A DNA stretch of 45,040 nt from a virus, in the IMG/VR virus record IMGVR_UViG_3300017783_000052, positions 1 to 45,040 of that record. One strand, written 5' to 3'. Positions 31,243 through 39,672 of this stretch are shown in pieces. The notes under the pieces are model-generated. The model worked only from the letters and a program-made list of their open reading frames with translations. It made no database searches and was not told where the DNA came from. The stretch's first letter is position 1; every line of letters begins with the position of its first letter. A program made the position numbers and the translations under genes.

Positions 31243-32988
31243 TTATTCGCATTTTCGCAGTCCTGATGATGGCTCATAGTAACAAGCACCACCTTCTTCC
31301 ACGAAATCTGCGTTGGCCTCTTCTTGAGGCTCTTCTACAACGTCCTCAGATGCTGATGCATTGAGAATGCCGTATCTCTTACCCGATGCACGGAAGGTTG
31401 TGCAGCCGCTGCTACCCCCCTCATAAGCATCCATGTATACTTTCTTGAAATCTTCCCATGATACATTGTCACCAACGTTACATGTCTTCGAGCAAGCTGA
31501 ATCAACATAGCGACTTGCTACGTTTAAAACTCTTACATGATCGAAGACTGAAAGCTCATCTGCGGTCTTACCTTTTGTACCAAACTCACGGTATCCATAA
31601 TCATCTACTCTCTCGACTTTAGGCCCATCAAAGGTCTGTATGGTGCGGTCATAGCCAAGGCTAAACACAGGCTCAATGCCAGAGCTTACGTTGTCAGCCG
31701 ACAGGGAAATAGTTCCTGTTGGAGCTACAGACAGTAGGTGGCTGTTACGGATGCCATACTTTGCAATCTCTGTCCGGATATCAGTAGGTAAGGTCAGTGC
31801 AAAGCCACTGGTCAGGTAGTCGTTCTTGAACAGCGGAAACTTACCTTTTTCTTTAGCAAGCTCAATAGAAGCCTTGTAAGCTTCATCCCGAATTGTAGCC
31901 ATGATGTCCTCGAAGATCCTGATGAAATCATCTGAGCCATAGTCAAAGCCTAGAGCTTCGATGGCGTTGGCTACGCCTGTAACACCCAAGCCCATGCGTC
32001 TTTTGCTTTTGGCTTCTTCTTCTTGTTCAGGAAGAGGGTAGGTTGCTCTATCAACAACGTTGTCCATAGCTCTTACAACCCAAGGAATATCATTTCTCAG
32101 CATGTTCATGTTGAAGACATACTTTCCATCATGCTCAACAACATACTTAGTTAAATTAAATGAACCTAGTAGACATGCCCCGTTGGGTGGCAGCGGCTGC
32201 TCCCCACAGGGATTAGTGGCACAAATTTCTTCGCAGTAGTGCAGGTTGTTCTTCTGATTAATTCTATCGATAAATAGTATTCCAGGTTCAGCCCAATCCC
32301 ATGTACTTCTGAGAATGTCATCCCACAGGGCTTTTGCTTTCACTGTTTTGTAAGCTGTTCCCTCGAACACTAGGTCAAAGTCGTTGTCTAATTTAACTGC
32401 TTCCATGAACTTATCTGTCACTGCAACGCTCATATTAAACTGAGTTAGGTCAGTGCTATTGTTCTTAGCTCTGATGAACTTTTCGATGTCAGGATGGTCT
32501 ACTCGCATTACCGCCATCTGTGCGCCTCGACGATGCCCTGCAGAGCTAATGGTTTTGCAAGTTGCATCAAAAATACCCATAAAACTTAGTGGCCCAGAGG
32601 ACTTACTGTCTAAGCTCTTAATTAAGGCCCCGTGAGGGCGCAAAGTGGAAAAGTCGTACCCTATACCGCCACCTAGTTGCATGGTCTTAGCGGCCCTTGC
32701 AACGGCTCTGGTGATGCCATCCATAGAATCCTCAATTGTGGAGCTAACAAAGCAATTATACGGGGTTACAGTACGGGGCGCACCCATAGCCGATTGTACC
32801 CGTCCTGCAGGGAGAAATCTCTGGTTGAGTAAAATTGTTCTAAACTGTTCAAAATGTATATCATCGTCTTTTAATGCGTCAGCCACCCGTGTCATGGCCT
32901 CGTAGAAAGTCTCACCCTCAGATCTATATTTCGTTGCGTGTATTTCTTCAGAGATTGGTAGTTTCGGCCCGTATTCGTTTTTTATCAT
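31243..32988 (-). CDS. nrdJ: Adenosylcobalamin-dependent (class II) ribonucleotide reductase
   Basis: A 581-residue enzyme that reduces ribonucleotides to deoxyribonucleotides for phage DNA synthesis. The active-site motif NPCGEQPLPPNGACLLGSFNL begins at about residue 259 with Cys261 and Glu263, and the first redox cysteine is Cys79 in PYNCF. GTISLSADNVSSGIEPVF and the CSKTCNVG...GCTTFRASGKR end are typical of the B12-dependent class. The C-terminal CYYEPSSGLRKC may carry the thiol pair. ATG 32988 follows GGGAG at 8 bases; TTG 33003 is an upstream alternative. It overlaps no neighbour. Confidence 0.93.
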   Translation of the reverse strand: MIKNEYGPKLPISEEIHATKYRSEGETFYEAMTRVADALKDDDIHFEQFRTILLNQRFLPAGRVQSAMGAPRTVTPYNCFVSSTIEDSMDGITRAVARAAKTMQLGGGIGYDFSTLRPHGALIKSLDSKSSGPLSFMGIFDATCKTISSAGHRRGAQMAVMRVDHPDIEKFIRAKNNSTDLTQFNMSVAVTDKFMEAVKLDNDFDLVFEGTAYKTVKAKALWDDILRSTWDWAEPGILFIDRINQKNNLHYCEEICATNPCGEQPLPPNGACLLGSFNLTKYVVEHDGKYVFNMNMLRNDIPWVVRAMDNVVDRATYPLPEQEEEAKSKRRMGLGVTGVANAIEALGFDYGSDDFIRIFEDIMATIRDEAYKASIELAKEKGKFPLFKNDYLTSGFALTLPTDIRTEIAKYGIRNSHLLSVAPTGTISLSADNVSSGIEPVFSLGYDRTIQTFDGPKVERVDDYGYREFGTKGKTADELSVFDHVRVLNVASRYVDSACSKTCNVGDNVSWEDFKKVYMDAYEGGSSGCTTFRASGKRYGILNASASEDVVEEPQEEANADFVEEGGACYYEPSSGLRKCE

Positions 32989-33007
32989 TATTCTTGCTCC
33001 CAAGGGT

Positions 33008-33439
33008 TTATTGTTTTAAATCTTCTAGGTAAGGCTCTTTGTAATTTGGCCCTTTCAATACTTTCCCGTCCTCACGGAAAATTGGTTGCCCATTGATATC
33101 AAGCTTGCTCATGTTGCTTGCATGGACACGTCTGACAGCTTCATCTAAGTTCCATCCGAATGTGGATGCGTAGCCGTAGGTAACGTAGACTAGATCTGCT
33201 AGTTCTTTGATTAGGTTCTCTTCGTCCGTTGCGCTGAGAACTTCGGCATATTCTTCCTTCACCAACATTAACCTCAGTTGGTCATGTCGGGTGTCTTTCA
33301 TCCAAGGAAGGTTAACGGATTGCTTATAAGTTCTGGCAAACTGCGTAACCATTTCCAGTGGGGTTTTATTTAGGTAAGTATTAGGATCACGAATTAGTTC
33401 ATCATCCTCATAGTAGTACTCGTATCCAGGGGTATTCAT
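33008..33439 (-). CDS. MazG-like nucleotide pyrophosphohydrolase
   Basis: A 143-residue protein with the all-helical NTP pyrophosphohydrolase signature: KEEYAEVLSA (EExxE) followed by ELADLVYVTYGYA (ExxD) and the last helix DEAVRRVHASNMSK. MazG-type enzymes hydrolyse NTPs/dNTPs, and phage versions may lower ppGpp or clean the nucleotide pool. Placed next to RNR, this fits nucleotide metabolism. GGGGGAG lies before the ATG. It overlaps the DUF3310 gene by 4 bases. Confidence 0.8.
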   Translation of the reverse strand: MNTPGYEYYYEDDELIRDPNTYLNKTPLEMVTQFARTYKQSVNLPWMKDTRHDQLRLMLVKEEYAEVLSATDEENLIKELADLVYVTYGYASTFGWNLDEAVRRVHASNMSKLDINGQPIFREDGKVLKGPNYKEPYLEDLKQ

Positions 33440-33702
33440 GGCTCCCCCTTTTTAATTTCTTTGATTAATCGCTTGAGGTAATATTCAGCCTTTTCGAGAT
33501 CCTCTACGCTCTTTCCTTTTTTAGGAAATCGCCAAAGATACTTGAAAACAGACTGCCAACAGTAACTGGCATGGGATGATACATTTGTACCCTCTGCCAT
33601 AGCTGCCATAGCATCAATGCACTCAATGCGGCTCTTGGAATAATGCGGTGGGCTGTTCACCATATCGGTGTCGGGTTTTTTATGGACGTGCGGTATGCTC
33701 AT
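33436..33702 (-). CDS. DUF3310 protein (phage nucleotide-kinase-like)
   Basis: An 88-residue protein carrying the family signature: VNSPPHYSKSRIECIDAM, then SVFKYLWRFPKKGKSVEDLEKAEYYLKRLI. DUF3310 is found in many podoviruses and includes T7 gp1.7-like nucleotide kinases, but the short forms have no proven activity. It is operonic with the MazG-like and RNR genes. It overlaps the 100-residue gene upstream by a single base. Confidence 0.8.
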   Translation of the reverse strand: MSIPHVHKKPDTDMVNSPPHYSKSRIECIDAMAAMAEGTNVSSHASYCWQSVFKYLWRFPKKGKSVEDLEKAEYYLKRLIKEIKKGEP

Positions 33703-34004
33703 TATTGTTTCCTATTAAATGGTATGATTTTGGATTCAGCGATTGCATCAATGAGTTCGTCTTCAGGCTCAAACTCAATCTCTTCACTGCGCTCGTTTTC
33801 TAAGATTATCTTTCCTATTGAAGTAAGATACTCATATCCCTCAGATGCTATATGCATTAGCCCGTATACGAGTTCTTCATATCGATCAGCCTCATCTTCG
33901 CTAAGAGTTGCATGTAGATTGTTGAAGGGTCTGATAGTAAAACTATCACCGTCCAATGGGATAAGAAAAATTCCACATGCTTGTGGGACATCGTCTTCAC
34001 TCAT
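33702..34004 (-). CDS. Hypothetical acidic early protein
   Basis: A 100-residue protein (DDVPQACGIFLIPLDGDSFTIRPFNNLHATLSEDEADRYEELVYGLMHIASEGYEYLTSIGK ...) with a beta start and helical, acidic remainder. Part of an unbroken overlapping minus-strand operon. No family recognised. Confidence 0.6.
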   Translation of the reverse strand: MSEDDVPQACGIFLIPLDGDSFTIRPFNNLHATLSEDEADRYEELVYGLMHIASEGYEYLTSIGKIILENERSEEIEFEPEDELIDAIAESKIIPFNRKQ

Positions 34005-34351
34005 TTGTTTTTTCCAATCATTTTAAAAAAATGTTCTGCATCGATAATTGCTAACGGCTTCTCTCTGTTGGCTTTTACGATGGCTACTGGCTCTGCTTTT
34101 GTGGGGCAGTTATCTTCGGCCTGACGCATAATCTTATAGATGCTCAAAGCCTTCAGAGACTTGCACTCAACAGAATAAGGAAATAGTTTTCTAGCGGCAG
34201 GGGATAACTGAATATCCTCACCCCCTGCACCCATAGAAGTGGATCTAACATCATCAGGTTCCAACTTCGGAAACAATGTTAGAATTTTGTCCCTCACCCA
34301 TTGCTGATGTAGCCGCCCTTTGGCTTTAGCCGATTGGGTTTTTATTGGCAT
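34001..34351 (-). CDS. VRR-NUC/Holliday-resolvase-like nuclease
   Basis: A 116-residue protein with a compact nuclease pattern: DDVRSTSMGAGGEDIQLSP ... PYSVECKSLKALSIYKIMRQAEDN, where D/E...ECK supplies the PD-(D/E)XK metal site. The helix after it is typical of small phage Holliday-junction-resolvase-like enzymes. It would act in recombination or processing of replication intermediates beside the exonuclease that follows. Overlaps both neighbours by 1-4 bases. Confidence 0.7.
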   Translation of the reverse strand: MPIKTQSAKAKGRLHQQWVRDKILTLFPKLEPDDVRSTSMGAGGEDIQLSPAARKLFPYSVECKSLKALSIYKIMRQAEDNCPTKAEPVAIVKANREKPLAIIDAEHFFKMIGKNK

Positions 34352-35202
34352 TAATCATCCTCAATGAACCAGTACATTGGTGGGTTTTTAGCTTCAGACT
34401 TTGGGTGCGGCATGTACTTAGCTTTTGGGTAACATGGCTTTATAAAGTCACAGAACTCACAAGATTTAGTTAACCTTTTTAATCCTGTTGGCTTTCCTCG
34501 AAACGTATCTGGAATTGGAGCAAACTGACGATCCAGAGGTGCGCCCGTAGTGACCTGATCAACATTATGCTCCATCTTAAATAGGTTCATCTGTTTCTCA
34601 GTTTCAGACACTTCTGCATCAACAACGGCAATACGCCCATTGGATTTATTAACTACGATCCAACCACCAAGCTCTTTGTTCTGGGCTTGGGCATAACCCG
34701 TAAGCTGACCGACATAGCCAAAGTCATCACTAAGCTTTAAGCCAGAGTATCCCTTGTCCCATTTGTTATCGAACGCCCACGGGCTGCAGGATTTTACGTC
34801 ATAGACCTTATGATCTATTTCAATATCATCCTCACCCTTAACAACGGTTTCACCAATTTTTAATTCTACTTGGTTCTTACCACCTGTAATGTTTGCACCT
34901 GCAATCTTCAGCATGATGTTGGTGATACATTCTACTGCATCACCGATTAGCATTTGGATTTTGAAGTTGTAGTCTTTGCGTTTCTTTTCAGAACCCATAG
35001 CTCCATGCTGCAATTGGCACAAAGGCTTGCCAACGTTGGACATCCGCAGCCGAAAATCTCTTTCCTGCGGAGTTAGCTGTTTGCGAAGTGCGGCCTTAAA
35101 TTCTTCAGCCGCTTCATCGATCCATGCTTCATCAATAGTCAGACCATCAAATTCGTCATTAGACAGCTTGTCCAACGTCATCTCTAGTTGCTGTTGTAGC
35201 AT
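34351..35202 (-). CDS. RecB/Cas4-like exonuclease with cysteine cluster
   Basis: A 283-residue protein. VVKGEDDIEIDHKVYDVKSCSPWAF holds the metal-binding DxD-K motif (D...DVKS) of the PD-(D/E)XK exonucleases, followed by GQLTGYAQ, the conserved motif seen in RecB-type nucleases. The C-terminal CEFCDFIKPCYP may bind an iron-sulfur cluster together with an earlier cysteine. It probably resects double-stranded ends for recombination. Start ATG at 35202 overlaps the ssDNA-binding gene stop by one base. Confidence 0.75.
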   Translation of the reverse strand: MLQQQLEMTLDKLSNDEFDGLTIDEAWIDEAAEEFKAALRKQLTPQERDFRLRMSNVGKPLCQLQHGAMGSEKKRKDYNFKIQMLIGDAVECITNIMLKIAGANITGGKNQVELKIGETVVKGEDDIEIDHKVYDVKSCSPWAFDNKWDKGYSGLKLSDDFGYVGQLTGYAQAQNKELGGWIVVNKSNGRIAVVDAEVSETEKQMNLFKMEHNVDQVTTGAPLDRQFAPIPDTFRGKPTGLKRLTKSCEFCDFIKPCYPKAKYMPHPKSEAKNPPMYWFIEDD

Positions 35203-36053
35203 TAAGCTGCAGCGTCCTCGAAGTCTTCTTCAAGGCTGTCACCTAGTGCTTTCATGGCTGCATTATCGACAGACCCTTCTTTAATTGCTTTGAAGTAGGA
35301 ATCCATAATGTCAGCTTTTTCAGCCTTAATGGAGTTAAAGAAAACTTCCATCGTTTGGTACACAGGCATGGTTAGAGGAATTTGGTTACCCAAATCTACA
35401 GCATAATTAAATGTGTACCAAGTCACTGAGCCGTTTTCTTGATACTCAGATGTTAAAGTTGCCTCATACTCATATAGGTTTTTACCTCTGGGCAGACGCT
35501 TCATATATTGATTCCAGAAGCCGCTGTAGTTAGAGTTTTTGTGAAACATGATCACTGGCTCGTTCTCATACACAACCTCTTCACCGTCCACGGTCTTACC
35601 AGTGTAGGTTACTAAGCCTCTGGTGACCCGATGCTGCATATCTCGCCAACGCTTTTGCTCTGTAGGTTCAAGCAGCTTGCGGTCTTCCCAAGAGGGCATC
35701 CCACAGGCAATCCCACCTAGTTGATCATTCGCCTCTTGACTATTGTTAATCACTGGAACGCTTTTATTAATTAGCTTTCTTTTCCCATCAACTTCTTCCC
35801 AATGAAAATATTGAATGTGAGAGCAAAGAGGTCTGAAAGTAACGCTTTCTGCGTATGCAGTTTTCTCTGCATTATGAAGATAGAAACTACCCTCTGGAAT
35901 TGGCTTTTTTGTATCCTTATCCTTACTTCTAGCATTAATTTTAAGTTCTGGAACTTTAACGATGGAGCTTTTGCCACCACCTTTAATTTCTGTTCCAAGT
36001 TCTGCCTGTAATTCCTGCAACGCTGCAGGATCTATTGTCGTGAGATCATTCAT
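35202..36053 (-). CDS. Probable single-stranded DNA-binding protein
   Basis: A 283-residue protein of beta-rich character (SIVKVPELKINARSKDKDTKKPIPEGSFYLHN) that ends in an acidic tail (SLEEDFEDAAA), the hallmark of many phage ssDNA-binding proteins, which use the tail to contact polymerase and helicase. It lies in the replication operon just downstream of a promoter and before the exonuclease. The assignment is by composition and place; other DNA-binding roles are possible. Confidence 0.55.
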   Translation of the reverse strand: MNDLTTIDPAALQELQAELGTEIKGGGKSSIVKVPELKINARSKDKDTKKPIPEGSFYLHNAEKTAYAESVTFRPLCSHIQYFHWEEVDGKRKLINKSVPVINNSQEANDQLGGIACGMPSWEDRKLLEPTEQKRWRDMQHRVTRGLVTYTGKTVDGEEVVYENEPVIMFHKNSNYSGFWNQYMKRLPRGKNLYEYEATLTSEYQENGSVTWYTFNYAVDLGNQIPLTMPVYQTMEVFFNSIKAEKADIMDSYFKAIKEGSVDNAAMKALGDSLEEDFEDAAA

Positions 36054-36086
36054 TTATATACTACCCGATCTTTATTAAGTGGACTT

Positions 36087-36118
36087 ATAGTATGCCATAG
36101 TTAGGTGGCGTTAGTCAA
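36087..36118 (-). promoter_or_regulatory. Promoter/operator before the ssDNA-binding gene
   Basis: The minus strand has TTGACT (36118-36113), then AACGCCACCT with the shared element (AGGTGGC read on the plus strand, 36103-36109) and TACTAT (36092-36087). The spacer is 20 bases, longer than ideal. The stop codon TGA of the polymerase gene lies inside the TTGACT. CACTTAATAAAG follows in the leader (36080-36069). Confidence 0.6.
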
Positions 36119-38193
36119 CTAAATTCGACTTGATCCATCCAATTTTTTCCACCAGAAATCTCAATTTTTAAAGGTAATGCAAATTCATAGCCCCATCGAT
36201 CAGTAGCTTCCTCAGTGACCCCTTCCATAGCCCACGTCAGGGCCTCTTTGACCTGTTCTAATTCGTCAGGATGGGTATCCACAACGATGGAGTCGTGGAC
36301 AGTCAGAACAAGCTTAGATTTGAGGTTTAACTCCCGAAACTTTCGCAATGCTCGAATGCAGCTTAGAGGGACGATATCAGCGGTGGCTGTAGACTGCACA
36401 GGATAGTTCACTTGCTGAGTGTAATGCTTTGTACGTCCGTTCCTTCGTCTGGTTTCATTGGGCCAGTAAAACTGTCGGCCTGAGAATGTAGTGATATGTC
36501 CGTCCTTCATTACGCCATCAGTTAGCTTTTTATGGTAGGCTCCCAAACCTTTATAGATTCCAAAGAACTCCTTAAAATAATTTCGGATGTGGGGTTCTTC
36601 CCCACCACCAACTCCCCCATAAATCGGACTAAAACTGAATTTTTTTGAATTTTGGCGTTGATCTTTAGTCACCTGTTCTTGGTCACATTGGTATATTATA
36701 GAAGCAGTCTGCTTATGCAGATCTTTACCTTCGAGGACATCCTTAATGATCTGGGGGTCACGGGATAGCTCCCCTGCCATGACGAACTCAAGATTTGAGT
36801 AATCCGTCTCTAAAATTTTCCCGTTTTCAAACCTGCTAATTACCGCACTTCTAACAGGGAAGCCTCGCTTGGGTTGATTTTGAAAGTTTGGGTTAGATGA
36901 AGACAGTCTGCCTGTACTAGTGATGCATTGATTGAAGTTTGTGTGCAGCAACCCATCAGGGCGTGTCCATGTCTCTATACCTTGAATGAAGCTATCTAAA
37001 TATGTCGATAGGGCGTTCATACGAGACAGTTTAGTAAGGAACTCAACAGCAATGTCGTTCCCTTTGGCTGCAGCCTGATCGATCAATCGTTTAATTGTAG
37101 TCTTGTCAGTCTTAAATCCGTGAACGGATGCATCCTCTGGCTCTTGTGGCACTAGTTTCAGACCTGCAACCTTGCCGTTAGGGATATACAAAGCTCCTTT
37201 GCTGTCACAGGTTTTACATGGAGATGTATTCTTAAATGGCTCTCCATTTACTTTGAACTTTCTGATCCTGCCACTGCCTCTACAGTCAGGGCAGACCTTT
37301 GCATCTGTCTTCTGAATAACCTCAGTCGTGGATCTAACTGCTTTAGTAAACTCCGCTTTCTTCATCCACGGTGGAAACTTGTTAGGGCCAATATTAAAGA
37401 CGGTCTTATGTATGTTCTTGTCTTTAACTCTGCGGCTGTAGATCACCTTATTCATATCCTCGCCCGAAGCTAAGTTAATCGGAGTATCTCCCATTACCTC
37501 TTCTACAATTTCTTCAAGACGCTTTGATATTTCCTGATACTCTTCAGTAAACTGTTGCTTTATCTCTTCGAGCTTTTCTAAATCAACTTTGATGCCGTTT
37601 TTTTCAAGCTCTACCAAGAACAGAAGCATTTCGTTCATCAAGGTTACTATATAAGCCATGCTTGTGTTCTCAGGCTTTGCGAAGTCCTTTTGCTGCACCA
37701 AGTAAACGCACTGGCAAGATTTAACATCAGCCTCTGCATACTCTATCACAGTATCTAAAGGCATCATTTCAAAGCCAGTTCCAGACTTAAATAGATCGTC
37801 TACTAAATCTGACTTCTTCCTAGTTACATCCCTTCGTTCTGCAGTAGCTTTTAGGGATAGCTCTTGCCTCTGTCCTTTAGCCAAGATGTATTCACCAATC
37901 ATTGTGCAATATACAGTTTCAGGGATATTAAAACCCATTTCTACAAGCCACTGAACATCAAACTTAGCGTTGTGACATACTAAGATGTTAGCTTCTTCTA
38001 GGGATTGCTCCAGTGTAACAGGGCTGTCAGGTGTTTCCTTTTCATTATGATGAAATACCAGTGTCTGTACAGGCTCTCTAAGCCAACAGAAGTGGGCTGA
38101 TACGCATTTGTTCTTAGGGTTAAAGGGTGAGTTATCTATCTTTCCGTTTAGTCTTTGTATGGTCGTTTCCAAGTCCAGTATTAGTGTTTTCAT
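36115..38193 (-). CDS. DNA polymerase I-type with DnaJ-like zinc-finger insertion
   Basis: A 692-residue replicative polymerase. 3'-5' exonuclease: Exo I D7/E9 (LDLET), Exo II N75-D79 (HNAKFD), Exo III Y152-D156 (YAEAD). Inserted between the exonuclease and polymerase parts are two CxxCxGxG-type groups (C301/C304 CPDCRGSG, C326/C329 CKTCDSKG), half of the four groups in DnaJ. Polymerase: motif A DYSNLE 464-469, motif B R513-K517-F521-Y525-G526, motif C H633-D634 (TVHDSIV). Residue 521 matches the E. coli 762 position and is Phe. This insertion is the character I associate with HMO-2011-type marine phages. It overlaps the upstream coiled-coil gene by 4 bases (ATGA). Confidence 0.93.
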   Translation of the reverse strand: MKTLILDLETTIQRLNGKIDNSPFNPKNKCVSAHFCWLREPVQTLVFHHNEKETPDSPVTLEQSLEEANILVCHNAKFDVQWLVEMGFNIPETVYCTMIGEYILAKGQRQELSLKATAERRDVTRKKSDLVDDLFKSGTGFEMMPLDTVIEYAEADVKSCQCVYLVQQKDFAKPENTSMAYIVTLMNEMLLFLVELEKNGIKVDLEKLEEIKQQFTEEYQEISKRLEEIVEEVMGDTPINLASGEDMNKVIYSRRVKDKNIHKTVFNIGPNKFPPWMKKAEFTKAVRSTTEVIQKTDAKVCPDCRGSGRIRKFKVNGEPFKNTSPCKTCDSKGALYIPNGKVAGLKLVPQEPEDASVHGFKTDKTTIKRLIDQAAAKGNDIAVEFLTKLSRMNALSTYLDSFIQGIETWTRPDGLLHTNFNQCITSTGRLSSSNPNFQNQPKRGFPVRSAVISRFENGKILETDYSNLEFVMAGELSRDPQIIKDVLEGKDLHKQTASIIYQCDQEQVTKDQRQNSKKFSFSPIYGGVGGGEEPHIRNYFKEFFGIYKGLGAYHKKLTDGVMKDGHITTFSGRQFYWPNETRRRNGRTKHYTQQVNYPVQSTATADIVPLSCIRALRKFRELNLKSKLVLTVHDSIVVDTHPDELEQVKEALTWAMEGVTEEATDRWGYEFALPLKIEISGGKNWMDQVEFS

Positions 38194-38354
38194 TCAATGC
38201 CCCAAAGTTTATTTTGATTTCGGATAAGCTTCTGCAAAAGATCTATTTGCTCTTCAAATAACTTAGCCTTTTCTTGCGTTGCTCTCCGCAGCTTTTCTTG
38301 CTGTTCTTTTAATTGCTCTTCGTAAAATTCTTGTAGGTCTGTCTCATTCAACAT
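38190..38354 (-). CDS. Small coiled-coil protein between helicase and polymerase
   Basis: A 54-residue protein (LNETDLQEFYEEQLKEQQEKLRRATQEKAKLFEEQIDLLQKLIRNQ) that is one long charged coiled coil. Its ATG lies 11 bases inside the end of the helicase gene, and its TGA overlaps the polymerase start as ATGA, so it is translationally coupled to both. A polymerase or helicase accessory role is possible; none is recognised. Confidence 0.7.
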   Translation of the reverse strand: MLNETDLQEFYEEQLKEQQEKLRRATQEKAKLFEEQIDLLQKLIRNQNKLWGIE

Positions 38355-39561
38355 ATCTGCTTACCTCTGGTTGAATTTCGCAAATAACACTCCCGTGAAA
38401 TCCGCTTAGTTTGTTTTTGCTGATGTATAATTGGCGTGTGGTATTGGGTTCATCATCATTACCGCCTGATGGTTTTCCAATGCCCAGACAGACATCGATC
38501 TCAGCGGCCTTGCCTGTCTTAGATCCTTCGAGCATACTGAAGTCGATCCGCAGCTTGCCCTCTGCTTCAGCCGAAGCTTGGCTCACGGCAATCACGGCAC
38601 AGTCATGTCGCTTTGCGAGTTCCCTGATAGATCGATAGAGTTCCCTGATGCGCTCATGGCTTGCGTTATAGTTGCCAGAGATTTGTATCTTGTCTGCCTG
38701 ATCTAGTATTAGAACATTCGGCTGCACTCTTTCGCAGTATGCACTGATCTTATCTAAATCCCATTCTTGGGCATCATGCATGATCAAGTTATCTCTAACG
38801 CCAGTGTACATGCTCATGGCTAAATCAGGATCTTCAGCTATTTGCTCTCTGGTCATTCCAGAACAAGCTTGGATAGCTCTCAGCTTTGTCCGTGTGGTTT
38901 TCTCTTCGTTCCCAATATAGACAACTTTATATCCTTGATGACAAAAGCCCCCAGGTGATGCACACAAAGAAATCACAAATGCAGACTTGCCCGTTTCAGG
39001 CCTAGCTGCGACTAACATGAAGTCACCGCCACCAATGCCGTAGAGGTGTCGGCTTAGAGTTTCGATATTAAACTTACATTTATTCTCATTGCTTGTTTCA
39101 GCCAGAAGTTCATAGATATTGTCGGTGGTAGGTTCGCCAAAGTCATCAACTACAAAACCATCACCAACACTTTCGATAAGGCTCTGCAGCCTTGAAAGCG
39201 CACCTGTGTCTCCTTCAGCCATGTTAATACCAATGTTGGCTATCTCACGGCCTATATCGGCTCTCCAGAGCTTTGTTATAACGTCAGTAGTTATATCCTC
39301 ACCAAGAGCCTCAACTCTCTTGAGTTGGTCTATTACATCCCTGATCTCATGTATTTCTGCAGGAGTAGCTACAGGATTGTCTATAAGCCACAAACTGTAG
39401 ACTTCTTCTAAAGTAAGATCCCTTGCATACTTTTCATGTGCTTCTTTAATCTTGTCATAGATGTATGCATATTCACCGCTAAATAACGTCCTTCTTAAAT
39501 TAGCCTGATTCGTTAAGAAGGTGCTATTACTAAGCAGCGTTTTTATTAGCTGTTGTTCCAT
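38344..39561 (-). CDS. DnaB-type replicative helicase
   Basis: A 405-residue protein. The N-terminal 150 residues are helical. The RecA-like ATPase core has Walker A ARPETGKS (about 186-193), Walker B VLILDQ with Asp287, and a later SQAS sensor element. GNEEKTTRTKLRAIQ carries the motif 1a-type glutamate. It unwinds DNA ahead of the polymerase encoded downstream. Primase activity is on a separate gene, unlike T7 gp4. It follows the promoter region at 39584-39596. Confidence 0.85.
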   Translation of the reverse strand: MEQQLIKTLLSNSTFLTNQANLRRTLFSGEYAYIYDKIKEAHEKYARDLTLEEVYSLWLIDNPVATPAEIHEIRDVIDQLKRVEALGEDITTDVITKLWRADIGREIANIGINMAEGDTGALSRLQSLIESVGDGFVVDDFGEPTTDNIYELLAETSNENKCKFNIETLSRHLYGIGGGDFMLVAARPETGKSAFVISLCASPGGFCHQGYKVVYIGNEEKTTRTKLRAIQACSGMTREQIAEDPDLAMSMYTGVRDNLIMHDAQEWDLDKISAYCERVQPNVLILDQADKIQISGNYNASHERIRELYRSIRELAKRHDCAVIAVSQASAEAEGKLRIDFSMLEGSKTGKAAEIDVCLGIGKPSGGNDDEPNTTRQLYISKNKLSGFHGSVICEIQPEVSRYVE

Positions 39562-39583
39562 AATACCGCCCTATACTATTATT

Positions 39584-39596
39584 ATTATAAGGTGGC
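39584..39596 (-). promoter_or_regulatory. Promoter/operator before the helicase-polymerase operon
   Basis: On the minus strand TATGCCACCT (39599-39590) is followed directly by TATAAT (39589-39584). The half-site AAGTGC (about 39611-39606) upstream makes an imperfect dyad with AGGTGGC. No good -35 box at 17 bases is seen, so an activator or the dyad-binding factor may be needed. Confidence 0.6.
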
Positions 39597-39618
39597 ATAA
39601 TAAAGCACTTAGTGTAAC

Positions 39619-39656
39619 AAAAAAAGCCCCAATCTTTAGACTAGGGCTACTTTTTT
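39619..39656. terminator. Bidirectional terminator
   Basis: AGCCCCAATC (39625-39634) pairs with GACTAGGGCT (39639-39648), ten pairs with G-T, TTTA loop. Minus strand: TTTTTTT follows (39625-39619). Plus strand: ACTTTTTT follows. It separates the AUU-start gene from the helicase operon. Confidence 0.8.
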
Positions 39657-39672
39657 AAATTGTTGTTTGAAA

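Noticed and set aside
36630-36660. Leu or Tyr at the 762-equivalent position of the polymerase
   Set aside because: Counting from the motif B Arg and Lys places Phe521 there.
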